NCBI GenBank assembly: GCA_020284085.1
Contig: JACEVL010000947.1
Location: forward strand, 373,653-437,652
Source of the DNA: Aporrectodea caliginosa
Lineage: Eukaryota; Annelida; Clitellata; Crassiclitellata; Lumbricidae
Length of the DNA: 64,000 nucleotides
Direction: 5' to 3'
The position numbers and the translations under genes are program-made. Positions 22,466-34,265 of the stretch are shown piece by piece; within the stretch, counting starts at the first letter, position 1, and every line of letters begins with the position of its first letter. The notes under the pieces are model-generated. The model was not told where the DNA came from, ran no database searches, and saw only the letters and a program-made list of their open reading frames with translations.

Positions 22466-23742
22466 CACAAATTATAATATAGATCCTGCTACGAAATGCG
22501 CTGCTGGGCCTACCAGGGCCCACAGAGTTTGCCCAGCAGAAATATAATCAGATGCTCCAATCTCAAAGTGTATCGTTTGCTCTAAGACTATGAACTTTTG
22601 AGACAGCTCTAAATACGGGAATTGCACGAAATACATAATTTATTTTGAAAATAACAACGAGTATACTGACGTCAACACCATCGATCATATCACAAAGAAT
22701 GACAAGCAACAATTCAACAGTTGTTAAAAAGTTAGACCAGTTCTGAATATATATGAGTTCAAAGTCAATGTATCGATCAATATCCAAAGAGAACAACCTC
22801 TAATAGTTAGGTTAAGTATTGATTAAATAAATATTTATGTAAGGTATTTTAAAATAAATTATGAATGGTATGTCAGTCTGATTAGTACAGATGGTTACTG
22901 ACATTTAGTAATAAATGATGTCCAGGTTTTACAGGTCATTGTATTGGAAAAGACTGCTTAGTTAGTGTGAACAATTACGAACATTATCAAGTACTGTAAA
23001 TGAGTTATAGAGGTGATGGTCTTAGTGTGCAACGTATTAAGTACAATGTCTAGTTACAGAGCGTCGTGCTTGTTCTTATTCATCTTCTTACGCTAATGGG
23101 GACAGTTCTTAAATCAAAACAGAATCTATAAATGGAACCTACCGACTCTAGTCATCATCGTAGTATACAGTTTAGGTATTTCATCAGTACTGAAATTATA
23201 AAAAAAACTAATTCAAGCAATTGCATGTACGCTATAACAGAGGAGTGCTACAAGAAGCCCAAGGCGAATAAGATACTCATCCTTTTAAAATGTATTCAAA
23301 GAAACAGATTCGTTATTATAATGGCGCAATAGAAGTCATCAGATTAGATTACGTTAGCTTATTCAACATTATTTAAACCAAGACTCCATTTTGGGGTATC
23401 AGTCATGTAACGTATCATAGCTAAAGATGATGATAATGGCGGTGGTGTTGGTCGTTGTAATTTCTGTTGAGCACTCTATATGTATATACTGTGCCCCATA
23501 AAAACAGAAAAACGTTACTAGTCATTTCTCCACAGTTTTCTAATACCACAGCACTCGGACTACCGTAGTTCTTAACTTATTGAATATAGTGCAATAATTT
23601 TTAAGCCGAGCTGTAGTAATGGCCAGAGGACATTAAATTTTGAAGATGTATAAATAAGAATCGATAAGTAAATCCTATTAATTTCAAGGGACGGAGAAAA
23701 CATGGGTACATGCACGTGGATAGATGTGAAAGCATAAAGCAT
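22466..23742. other. Arm sequence 3' of the binding-domain exon
   Basis: Matches the right arm at 49107-49350, 51230-52130 and 52557-52680. It is A/T-rich, with frames broken in at least one arm. No gene seen. Confidence 0.5.
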
Positions 23743-24161
23743 TTAGGGAATATTAAGTCTAAAGTAGACAGACATATCGCTCCTATCACTTGACCATATC
23801 CAGCACGCCTCTTTACTAATGCCGGAAATAACGGACCAGGTCTGGGCGATATTGTTGCACTGGACGACGGATGCTTGGTTCCAGCTGGAATCGTTGAATG
23901 CCAGTTTCATCCACTCGCTGGAAAAGGTGGAAGAAACTTTCCAAGTGGAATTTGTGAGTATGGTTCCAAATGAGTCTGAGGCCAGAAACCCACCGAAACC
24001 CCCAGGGTTGTTGTTCTTAACCTTGACGGCGATGAAACATGTATTCCGGGGAATAGTGACGGCATCTGGAACGTTCCATAAGTAGGCATTCGGAAGAGCC
24101 GTTATTTCGACACCGTCGACAAACATCTGCAAGATGACGTCATCAGCGGTCACCGTCAGAA
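23743..24161 (-). pseudogene. Orphan galactose-binding-like exon, left arm
   Basis: One open terminal exon, from an AG acceptor at 24162-24163 (reversed CCATAG) to a stop at 23743-23745. The product contains LTVTADDVILQMFVDGVEI, then NTCFIAVKVKNNNPGGFGG, a Trp-rich strand series (NSTWKVSS, NDSSWNQA) and the end WIWSSDRSDMSVYFRLNIP. This is a beta-jelly-roll of the galactose-binding-like type. It is a close copy of 48694-49106, but no PAN or linker exon lies upstream (24.7-26.2 kb, minus strand). It could be a gene fragment, or its upstream exons may be unrecognised. The frame is intact, so decay is not proven. Confidence 0.6.
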
Positions 24162-24174
24162 CTATGGCACAAAC

Positions 24175-24460
24175 AATAATAGTAATAATAATTATTCTGT
24201 AATTAAGCGCCTGACAAACGCAGTGCGCTGTACATGTACAATTGTACATGTCATAACGATTAAACTATATTCATAAGAACACAAATTACAGAAGACATAA
24301 ATCAACAAAGTTGCAGCCATGCAAGGCTTAAGCTCGTTGTACTTTTGCTGCCACCTAGATAATGAAGGCATAAGCTAAACCCGTTGGGCCTTAAGGGAAT
24401 CGAACCGGGTCCGTGAAAATTCAGGCAAGAGTATTATCCATTATACTATCCCCTCCCCAT
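24175..24460 (-). repeat. tRNA-derived SINE, left arm, next to splice acceptor
   Basis: Reversed, it begins GGGGAGGGGATAGTATAATG (A box) with CGGTTCGATTCCC (B box), and ends CAGCGCACTGCGTTTGTCAG plus an ATT-rich tail that runs up to the acceptor of the 23743-24161 exon. Counterpart at 48393-48683. Confidence 0.85.
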
Positions 24461-24689
24461 TTTATATGACGGTGTTTGAGGCTAAAGAGGGAAATCGCAT
24501 GCAAATTTATTAAAATCTCAAATCTAAATCAAATCAAAGATGGATGCGTGTGATCTAGAGATGGTTAGGTTTTGTCCATAACTTGCAGACTCACCACTTT
24601 TGTGCTGCATCAACGGAAAAAATCTAGACTGAAGTTGCCTATGATCTCTTAGTCCGAGGCTAAGATGCTGGAGTTTGAAATAGGCGCCA

Positions 24690-26229
24690 TACTGGCTGCC
24701 ACACGTACCGCACTAGTTGCGATGTTAGTGCGTTTTAGTAGACTTTATCGGTGAAGTTCAGCGTTGCGCTTGCAGCTATCGAATCGGCTTTCCAGCCAGT
24801 ACGAGGACAACCTATCGGTTGGAGCAACTTTTTTAGTTTTCATCAACTTTTCGACCGTTTTTGTTCGGAATTCTACTGCTGGCGTCACGCTCCATCGGAG
24901 CGTATCGCTTGATTTCATGCCTGGCCTGTATCGTCATGGCCATGGACGACTGCGACCGGTAGCCCAGACTCGGGCTTCCCCGGCTCCGCCTACTGCAGGG
25001 TGTTCCTGTATGTATGACGTCATGGCGCCACCGTCCGAGCTACTCTGGCAGCGCAGTGGCGCTGAGAGGTGTCGACAGGTAGATCATCTGACCGTCAACC
25101 TCACCGATCTCCGGACACGGCGGCCTTGGGGCATCGGGCGCCGATTCCCAGCTGCTACATGGAGCCTCATGGTCACCGCCTCCTCTCACCGGCGGGTCGA
25201 GACAAAAGACCAGTCCAACACCCGAGCGTCCAGCCGTTGTCGCAGTGTGCCGAGACCGAATGGCCCTAGACGTCACCAGCATCGTCGGGTGCTCCTTGAT
25301 GCACCTGGCCTCTGCCCTTTGCCAGTGTCTTGGGTTCGTCGAACCTCTAACATTCAACTTCAGCCTTTCCTCTTCATCTCACTTAAAAGCCCTCTTCGTA
25401 CAAGGGACCTTGAGGGGCCCAGTCTTCGGCCACACACTGTCTTTGGATCTACTCGAAAATAGATTACTATGACTTTGAGCAATTTACTTGGGTACAGTCA
25501 ATAATATTTTAAAATAAAACTCAGACTTTCACAGCTGTTTAAGTCTAATAGTCCAGATGTTATTCGATATACATGGACACAGTCTATCAAACTTTCAGTG
25601 ATGTTCTCACGAAAATCTTCTACAATATGTATGTTTAATAGTCTTGGAATTGTTCGGTTTGGTAGCTGTTTGCATATTGACTAACTCACTGTTATCAGCA
25701 ATGAATGTAACCTGATGCGTTTTGACATCGGGAAAATCTATTAAACGAATATACAATACAATACAATGACCTGAAGAAGCTGTTGCAACGAGGATCGTCA
25801 TCACTTTGCGCACTCGATCTTTCTCATTATCTTGAAAAGCTAACTGACCGATCTCTGAATGCAATTGGTAGCAAACATTTTCTGTGTAATCATTGTCAGT
25901 ACTATTGGTACAAACAAGTCTCCTGTTAAGCATTATCATTTATAAATTATAGGGTCATATGCTTATTTTTAAATTAAAACATATATCAGTTTACTAATAC
26001 AATGATACTAACTGTGTTTAAGGCTTTTGATGATTTTTATGAACTTGCCATCCAAACCTTGGTTCAAAATATCGTGAAACCTTTCTGTAAGACTACCCAG
26101 AACCACAATATAATGTAACAGATTGTCACGTGCTATTAATATGAAATTATTAGAAAATGTTGGAAGGAAGTGAGCAGCCAGAAAATGTCTAGTATTTTAT
26201 TTCAGTGAATGTAGTAATTTTCGTTGCAG
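24690..26229. other. Inner breakpoint region; one open frame of unknown nature
   Basis: Just inside the inner end of the left arm, 24764-25462 holds a 232-residue plus-strand frame in locally GC-rich sequence. The translation is rich in Arg, Ser and Pro, shows no domain I recognise, and has overlapping open frames on both strands, so it may be chance. 25463-26229 is A/T-rich with only short frames; an upstream exon of the leucine-rich-repeat gene could be hidden here. Confidence 0.3.
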
Positions 26230-29200
26230 CTAAATCGTGTGAAAACCTCAGAGAGCTCAGTCTTTCTAGTATGAACATCAGCAACAAAGGACTGCAGACT
26301 TTGGCTGAGAAATGTCGTAAACTAGAGGTAATCTTTACTGTCATTCTACTCGGTGGGCTGTACACTCATTAATAATATTTGTTTATTAATTCAAACTGAC
26401 AATTATGCAGTAAGATTACATGATATGGTAGTTAGAGGTGATGACAAGTTTAGCAGGTCGAATTTAACTGTATGGCAGCCTGCAAGGTGCCCATCTGTCC
26501 TACTGCTCATTTTAAGTCGCCCCCAGGGAGTGGAAGGCTGAGTCAACCTAGCGATTATCGAATCCGCGTCCTTCTTGTCTTCGTGCCAGCTTGCTACCAT
26601 TCAGCCATCTCTCCGCTCATAGCTAAATTGAGCTGGTGGTGCTGATGTGTTGATGTTTGGTGGTGTCATGGTGGCAGAACTAACAGCATGTTGGTAGTAA
26701 CATTATTAATATTTAATGTCCTGAAATTCCTGAAATTTAAAAGTTGTCCTGAAATTGCCCTGAAATTTCACGACAGAGTGAAATTTCAGGATACTTGTTA
26801 AATATTTCTTAAAACCTTAATATTGTACCAAAGTGATGTTACTTTGGGTAAACAGGATCATTATGATCTCAGATTATGCAGAAGGACATTTATATCTGTA
26901 TATATTTATGTATGTATGTATTTATGAATGTATTTATGTATGTATGTATGTATGTATGTATTTATATATGTATGTATTTATGTATGCTGAGAGATGCGAC
27001 GGCGGACAGAAGGAAATGGAGAGGCTTGATCATGAAGGTCGCTAGAGTTCCAGGAACTGACAGCACAAGGTAACAAGGTAATGTATGTATGTATGTATTT
27101 ATATTTATGTATGTATCAAGCAAGCCACTTAGTAAAGTGTATCTTAAGTTCCTCACAAAAGTGCTGCACTTATGACTAGCTAACCAATCTAAGTAAGTGT
27201 GTTTTGAGATAGGTTGTAAATCTATGCTGCACAGTGAAAGCCAACAGTTATTATTTAACATAATGGGAGACTGGGAAGGCACAATGGGTTCAAGTTGATA
27301 TGCGCAGGCACCAATCTGTCTGCACAAGTGGCAGAGCACAGAAGAGTGAGCAGTGTGGCACAGCCAGAATCACTGGCATCACAGATGATTCTTAGTAAGA
27401 CAGTCTCCATGTCCCTTCCTGAAACCTGACTAGCTTCGACATGAGTTGCTTGCTTTCAAATAATGTACCATCTGCTGAGTAACCATTTTTTCTATTACCT
27501 TTCTCAGTTATGATCAACTTATTTAGCACCTCTTTAAGAAAACTCAGCAAAGGTGCGCCTGATCTGACCATATAAGGCCACTATCGGATAGAATGGTCTT
27601 CAACCACTGGTAAAACAGGCATAGAATGAAGGAGAAGCGCATAAGTTGCACAAAAACCTATTCCAGGTTGACTATGACAAGCTTCCATTTGCTATATGGG
27701 AGTTCAGGAGTGCGAACAATGAGATGACTGTGTTGCTGAGCAAAAGAGATCTGTGTCCGACTGTAGATGACGCTGAAGTTCATAATTGTAATTCTATTTG
27801 TAATCGAGTGTTTATAAAGCGCCACTTAAAATCAAAGGTGTTCCTGATCCAGGCCAGTGTCTTCACTTACAAAAAGAGGTTTTCATTCGCTTGTGGAACT
27901 GGTTAGAGGAAAGAAAGGAAGTCAACCCTAAAGGACTGAGGCAGTCGGTTCCAGCTGGAGTGGCCCACAGAAGCGAAACTCCTCGAATGGGCCATAGAGG
28001 TATGCATTCGAGGGACAACCAAGTGTCCACGGGCCAAAGACCGAAGGACGAAATGACCAGGCAGAGCAGAAACTGGAGCACAATAGGCCTTGAGATAGCC
28101 TGGAGCAAGGCCGGCAAGACATAGTTCCCTAAGATAGATTATGTACATAATCTGTGATTTTTCTTTTAGGTCATCAAAATTCAGGACTGTCAGAGTGTTG
28201 GTGAACAAGGGTAAACGTTACTGCATTGTGTATAAAAATAATTAAACAAATTTTAATTACTTTATTTGGTTCTGGTAGTTGTTGGTTTTCTTTAGCAGCT
28301 CTGTCATTTGGCTAAGTGGCATTTCAGTTTGGTTTGAATAACTCTTAAATGAACACAATGATGGTGGTGGCAGAATGATGAGGCATTTTGTGTTCTACCT
28401 CAGCTTCTGTGTTTCAGTTTCAGTTCTTGATGTGAAATTGACTGTAATTTGTCAAGTTTTCATTTATTTCTTGACAGAAATTGTCAGAAAATAATGGAAG
28501 TGCTTCTTTTAAAATTGTCAAAATAGACTTGCCTTCCATGAAATTTACTTATTATTTAAAGAAAAGTTGACATGAACAAAGAATGCTACACAATATCCCT
28601 CAGATAACATCTGTGTCAAATGTTATGAATATTAATGAGATAAGTCATGTACTATGTTTCTGTAAGCTTTAAGCCCTGCTCATGACTTCTCGGCCCCAGT
28701 ATTTGGAAAGATGCGGCTGGCAACCCAGTCTCACATACCAAAGGCTGAGAAAAATTAATTAGTTGACCCAGAGGCGAAAATCTGTACATAACTTTTGGGG
28801 GACAAATTTTTTCGGGCCAGATTTTTGCATTTTAGGGGGACAGATAGACCCAGTCAAAACTTTGAGGGGACAGTCCCCTCTGTCCCCCCCGATTTACGTT
28901 GGGTTGACCCACTGCTACATTTCTGAGTTTGCTCAAGGGACTGCTATTCTTCTACCTTGCCTTATTTTCTGTTTCTACCTTGTAACCTTCATCATCTTAA
29001 CTAGGAGGCCATTATCTGCATGGCTGTCCTACACCGCTACACAGCTCTTAATGCTTTTCATTTTAGTAACCAGTATGCCGAACAAATCGTCTGCAATGCC
29101 AGTTTGTCAGATTTGGGGCCGTTTTCTGCCTTGGTGAAGAAATCCGATCTGGCCCAACTCTCGTGGTTTAGTGTTTAAAATTAAACGGATGAATGTGGTA

Positions 29201-32200
29201 GTTTCCAGTGAGTGAGTAAATGATTACCTGCTGATATATTTGATGTGGAGTAATAACAATAGAAATTTATTCTTTGCTTTTTCTGTTGTGCTGTATTTAT
29301 TGATGTCTGTTGCTGTTTTCCTTTAGGCTGTGGTGGGTCTTCCATAGATGTAAGAAACTCAAGCAGGTCGATCTAAAAGGACTAATGGGCTTAGAGGGAC
29401 AGGTGAGAATTCTTATGCTTTTTCAAGATTGTTTAAGTTGGTTAGTGAGATGTAGCAGTCAACAGAATGATGAGGAGGAAGAGGAGGAGGAGGGAATGAA
29501 AGTTAGCTGATCATAAATGGCCTACCTCCCCTTGACTTGTTTATTTTAGCAGAATGGGAATTGATAATTATTGTATTGCTTTTACATACTTTGATTTCAT
29601 ATTCCAAAATATGCTCGTGTCACCAAATATACGTTGGAGGTTCTGCATGGCTTCCTCTCCGACAGCGCATTGAGTATAGAGTTATCTCTTTGGGATGGCA
29701 ATGCCAACTTGGCCTTACACCAGCGTACCTATTAGCCCTCTATCTGCCGGTATTTGGGGCCTGGGGTAGTCGCTCCCTTCGCTTTGATGACAGGGGTTTC
29801 TGGTGGTCCCGTTTGCCCTCCCAGCAGCCATGCAAAACCGCACATTCTCTGTGGTAGGCCCTAGGGTTTGGAATGGCCTCCCTTGGAGCTATGCTTGTTC
29901 CCTAGATCATGTAGTGATACGTTTTATGGCCATTTGAAAACTTATGTTTTGCCTGGACTGGAGCTGGGAGCACGTCTGTTTAGTTACCTTGAAGGGGCGC
30001 TATATAAATTTTGGAATTAATGAATGGGTGAATGAATTTGCCTATGCATTTCACTGTCACTTATGAACATGTTTTAATTTTATGCTAACTATTTAACATT
30101 ATTAATAATAGTAATAATTATTATTGTGTTTTTAGTGCTTGCACATCCTGTGTGAAGATGTCTTGCACCTGAATCTAGAAAACTGTGTGAAGGTTAGAGC
30201 TACGGATTTGTTCACTTTTCGTTGTTATTGCTATTTCATTGTTTGTTATTATTAGCTAAATTTCTAATACTAACTTTGTTATCAAATTTCTTATTATTAA
30301 TTTTTGAATATGTTTTGATAACTGAGTGTCAATGGATGCATTTGCACTGCTGTTTCAAAAATGGAAGACAACTGAAGCTACTGGTAATACACAAGAGTGG
30401 GTCTATTTGACCCTTTTCGGTTGACTCATTGACCTGCATCAATGTTGTGCATAAGTTACTGATACATCTAACGTGTTGGTGCTGATGTGTCAATAAACAA
30501 GTCAGTCAGTCAATCAATCGAAAAACCTCCTTATAATCTGCTTTGTTACGGAACAGATTCTGATATAATAATATCAGGGACATGGGTCCTGAAGTTTGTT
30601 CATCCTAGAAAATGACCTCATGAGAGCTGAACCTCATCATAGCTGAATCTCATCATAGCTGAACCTCATTGTAGCTTAACCTCATCATAACTTGGTAGCT
30701 GATCGGGCTTCTAAGAATATTGCGGCAATGATTTTACACTGTAGAGAGGTGTGGAATTTCTTGGTTTATCTGAAGAGGATGTGTACTAATACTTCACTGG
30801 ATTTCATTTGGAGTTGATTAAGTGTACTAATTGATTTCTTTTGCTAATTGAGCAGCTGATGGATGTTGGTATTCAGAAGGTTCATGAAAACTGTCCTCGA
30901 CTTCAGGAACTTTCGGTTGCAAACTGCTGCAATCTTACAGATGTTGCGTTTGCAGTCATAGGCCAGGTTGTAAAAACGAAATTCTTGTCATTTGGTTTTG
31001 ACGTCAGGCTCCTTGAAAAGCATTTTAATGTTTCATTTGTCATATACCATATAGAAAGAAAATTATTTTTGCTATTACTGAGATTTGTACAATTCCAGAG
31101 AGGTAGTGCATAGCAGAGATGGGTACGATTAGCTAGAACTGCTAATCGATTAGAATTAGAATTAGCTCCTGAAATTTGCTAATCGATTAGAATTAGAATT
31201 AGCAAAAGGTTCTAGCTAATCGATTAGAATTAGAATGAGCAGCAGCTAATCGATTAGCAATTAGAATTAGATTTCGATAATCGATACATATATTTGTTTC
31301 ATGAATTTGTCAAATTGTAATCAGAGCACAGCAAGTTACTACTGTAACAGCACATTGTTGTAGCCTATTACAATACCTAAAGCTTTAGCCTATTACAATG
31401 CTTAAAGCTGTAGCTAACTGCTATGTGTGAGAACAGTCCAGAAGCCAGCAAGCAACACCACATCGGTCAATACATGCTGCAATTATTGACATTGCTAGTT
31501 GCTACTGCATAAGTTCACTAATGCATTTTGCAATTAGCATGTCTTGAATCAGTGCATCACTTAGCCTAGAGCGCCTAGCGTTTGCGATGTAGCCACAAAA
31601 CTAAATACGCGTTCCATGGCAGCTAAGGTTGCAGGAACACAGTGATGCTGCACATGAAGAACATGAAGACATGCAAATCTTTCAGTGTTGCATGAGCAGA
31701 ATGGACAGATAACCATGAACAGATCATTGCAGGTTTGAAACAGCCTTCAGATAAATAAGTAAGTAAGGAATTCTTGAAAACTCAATATTAATAAACTCAT
31801 TCTTAATGAATGCGTTCTCAGCTTAATTTTCACACATCTAATCGATCAGCTAATCGATTTTCGATTAGAATTAGCTGAAAATTGCTAATCGATTAGAATT
31901 AGAATTAGCATCAGATGACAGCTAATCGATTAGAATTAGAATTAGCTGTTTGTCTAATCGATTAGCTAATCGATTAGCATCTAATCGATTAGTTACCCAT
32001 CTCTGGTGCATAGGACTTGCAGTATTTTACCCACTTTCTCTTGTGGGTGTGTAAAGTAAAGAGCTATTGAATATTATTGGGAAAAATAAAGAGATTTCCT
32101 CATAGATCTGATGAAATTCTTAGAGTTAAGGCCAGAACTTGGACAACATGTAGCAAGAACACGATGGAAATGGGGTGGGGTAGTTGAAGGGGGTATGATC

Positions 32201-32884
32201 AAGGGTCAACATTCTGGAATAGGTTACCTATAGCATCCTACAGCATAGCTCCTTGGTCATTCTTTACTTCTATTTCGTAAGCACTTGAAAACCATTTTGT
32301 TCGATCCTGGTTTACCATCGTTAGGTCGAGATTGAGTTTTTCTTGAAGAGGTGCTATATAAATTGTTGATTGCATTACATTATATTACATGACATCAAAT
32401 AGGTCATTTGCAGCAGTTAGCTTTTGGGCATTTGAGGCACTGCTGTAGGTAATATGTATAATTCAGTGTTTAACTCACTGGTCTTATCTGATCACGTCAG
32501 ATAAATAGCACAGTTTTGACTTAAGAGCTAAAATGAGTAAGCAAGCAGCAGATGCAGTTGAATATTATTTATTTGATCAGGATGGACATTGCTATAATGC
32601 TTCACTTGAATTTGATCAAATTGTGTGGTTCAGTTTTACATTTTTAGGATTTAGCTGCCAAATCCAGAGGTACTGTGCATGAATGAGGAACCGCAGATTC
32701 CAATCAATTTACTGACTTCCTGTGCATAACAAGAGTGTTAAATAAATAAAAAATTAACATCCTTCAGTCTTTTGTAGATGCAGTAGCATGTTATGATTTC
32801 ATCCGCGGTGCCTGACTTTTGACCATTGTGATTTTCAGTGCAATACGATTAAGACGCTTGATGTCAGTTCCATCGGTCCACACG
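26230..32884 (+). CDS. RNI-type leucine-rich-repeat protein, six internal exons (partial)
   Basis: Six exons join in one frame: 26230-26327, 28170-28210, 29327-29402, 30136-30192, 30853-30966 and 32839-32884, each with an AG acceptor and GT donor. Together they encode about 144 residues of cysteine-type leucine-rich repeats: SCENLRELSLSSMNISNKGL, then CKKLKQVDLKG, then CEDVLHLNLENC, then CPRLQELSVANCCNLTD, then CNTIKTLDVSS. This repeat spacing is known from F-box/LRR (FBXL) and AMN1-type proteins, which act inside the cell as protein-binding scaffolds, often in ubiquitin ligases. No F-box, start or stop is visible, so it is partial. Exon 1 begins in phase 1, so an upstream exon is expected. 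Exon 6 ends with one extra base, and the next in-frame candidate is the lectin exon at 34266 (see findings). Introns hold several transposons. Confidence 0.72.
26390..26622 (-). repeat. tRNA-derived SINE in LRR intron 1
   Basis: Reversed, it begins GCGGAGAGATGGCTGAATGG (A box) with GGATTCGATAATC (B box). The body carries GGCTGAGTCAAC-type sequence (reversed) and the tail is AATTAATAAACAAAT. Fragments of this family lie at 1-60, 3000-3190, 7370-7560 and 9770-9910. Confidence 0.8.
26895..27115. repeat. (TATG)n and (TATT)n microsatellites
   Basis: Two blocks, 26905-26985 and 27078-27115, of TATG/TATT units inside LRR intron 1. Confidence 0.9.
27900..28130 (-). mobile_element. L2/CR1-like LINE C-terminal fragment
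   Basis: Minus-strand translation gives APGYLKAYCAPVSA, LRSLARGHLVVPR and a WNRLP motif, the conserved C-terminus of L2/CR1 reverse transcriptases. It lies antisense just upstream of LRR exon 2, is truncated at both ends, and is not a host gene. Confidence 0.7.
28771..28902 (+). mobile_element. Short MITE, 132 bp, 9-bp target duplication
   Basis: Flanked by GTTGACCCA at 28762-28770 and 28903-28911. It has loosely inverted ends and two GGGGACAG-type motifs. Intronic in the LRR gene. Confidence 0.75.
29650..30030 (+). mobile_element. L2-like LINE 3' fragment
   Basis: Broken frames give GSRSLR, then FSVVGPRVWNGLPWSYA, then LKTYVLPG, the L2/CR1 C-terminus. It ends GAAGGGGCGCTATATAAAT with an AATG-type tail. 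Sense orientation in LRR intron 3. Confidence 0.8.
30600..30700. repeat. Short tandem repeat, about 17-18 bp unit
   Basis: Four to five units of the form CATCATAGCTGAACCT, with variants, in LRR intron 4. Confidence 0.75.
31114..32005 (+). mobile_element. hAT-type MITE with AATCGATTA subterminal repeats, 892 bp
   Basis: Ends are CAGAGATGGGTA and TACCCATCTCTG. It is flanked by a perfect 8-bp duplication GTGCATAG (31106-31113 and 32006-32013). About a dozen copies of TAATCGATTAGAATTAGAAT-type sequence crowd both ends. There is no transposase, so it depends on a partner element. Lies in LRR intron 5. Confidence 0.93.
32190..32400 (+). mobile_element. L2-like LINE 3' fragment
   Basis: Residues STFWNRLP, then a 3' end GAAGAGGTGCTATATAAATT and an ATTACATT-type tail. 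Intronic in the LRR gene. Confidence 0.7.
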
Positions 32885-33770
32885 GTGAGATATCTTTTAT
32901 GATTCTTATCTTGCAGTTTCAAGATGCAGACAATATTTTCTTTCTGTCTGGAGAAATGTTCTGAGATTTATTGAGGTTGGGTTACTATAAAACAAATCCG
33001 GTTACCCGGCAACCAGAGAGGGAAGGAGACGGATCGGTTGGTATACGGTGGGTGGTTGAAGCGATTTAAATAAATGAATACGTGATCAATTGAAAGGTTC
33101 ATAGTTTATGTAATAAACTTTGCTGGGTCATGATCAAACGCCGAAATTTATCAAATAATCTGTAACATGTATAGTATTGTATACTGATGTGATATTTGAT
33201 ATTTATGATATCATCTAAAGGCAGTTCATGAGACATAATGTTATCTCGGATAACAATACATTATAGCATTGTAGTTGGAACACAGCATTTACAAGGCGTC
33301 GCTTAGAATTTCCCAGAAGCGCTTTTTAGGTGTGGCTTTAAAACCACGGAAGTATAATTATAATGTGACATCAGATTCTGTTCATCACTTATTCGGGGTT
33401 ATGGGTTTCTTCGCTCGCAAGCATCAGGTGATCTAAATGTTCCTGTCTCCCGAACTTCCATATTATAGACAGAGCTCAGAGAAGTTGACTGTATTCGGTC
33501 AGTCATTCTGGAATGGATTATTTAGAAACCTGCGTCATGAACTTCTTGACCCATTCGTGTTACTTTTCCGTCACTGGTTATAAACCATCCATTTGTGGTG
33601 ACCAAGAAATACCTGTAACAACTAAAGTTCTAAACAATGAAAATTACCTCACTCAACCCTACCTCACTTTACCTCACGTTACCTTAACTAGCTATCCTTG
33701 CATTAATTACCTTCCTTCCCTTGTTGTTTCTTTCCTTACCTTGCCTTACCTGAACATAACTTCTTCTTTA
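32885..33770. other. No gene supported
   Basis: Contains one 114-residue frame (33513-33857) that runs into simple TACCTCA-rich sequence after 33640 and shows no domain. I looked here for a further LRR exon, and for a signal-peptide or PAN exon for the lectin at 34266, and saw none. Confidence 0.4.
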
Positions 33771-33774
33771 AGTT

Positions 33775-34085
33775 CTCTGCCCTTCGGCAGGTTCCAACTT
33801 CCAATGACGCCACTCTTCTCTTGCTATCGTCATTGTCAGTGTTTCTTGGGAAATTAGAGAGGTGGTTTCCCGTTGCCTTCCTCTCGGTGTTTTTAACGAG
33901 ACACCATCTCCGAGCGTCGATGTCCTTCATCGTCCGTCCTTCCGACTCCTTGTCTCTGGGCTCGCATATACCGGCGAGGGGCTCGGTCGTCCACCACGCA
34001 CTCTGTTTCCAACCTACCACGTGAAAGTGGCGTGGTGGGCATTTGGGTGGTAGAGGCTTTTAGAGACGCATACCACCCCATTCTC
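33775..34085 (-). mobile_element. Probable retroelement-derived fragment
   Basis: Reversed, it contains GGAAGGCAACGGGAAACCAC followed by a TTTCCCAAGAAAC block, a pattern known from RTE-like LINE neighbourhoods in invertebrates. The sequence is more GC-rich than its surroundings, which are TACCTTA-rich simple DNA. Frames on both strands are uninformative. Confidence 0.4.
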
Positions 34086-34265
34086 TAACTTACCTTATCT
34101 TAATCAACCCTACCTCAACGCACCTTAATTTGACTTACTAACTCTCCTTATCTTTTACCTACCTTACCTTAATTATGCTCCGTACCGAGCCTCATACACT
34201 GTCTTACCTTCTTACTTTCCGAGATTATATCTTGATTACGATATTATTTCTAATTATGTGAGCAG

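Larger units (their letters stand above)
13389..24673 (+). repeat. Left arm of large inverted duplication
   Basis: Read in reverse, this region aligns by eye with 48172-62108. Matching blocks run in order through the arm: 13389-13572 with 16988-17115 (right 61800-62108), 17115-19535 (60045-61800), 20130-21107 (53640-54408), 21361-21760 (52735-53640), and 22410-24673 (48172-52735). Gaps between blocks are transposons or deletions in one arm. Well-matched parts differ at roughly one base in ten to twenty. Confidence 0.9.

Noticed and set aside
24400..24460. Functional tRNA gene on the minus strand (and 48393-48460)
   Set aside because: A and B boxes are present but no cloverleaf acceptor stem closes, and the sequence continues into a SINE body with an L2-like tail.
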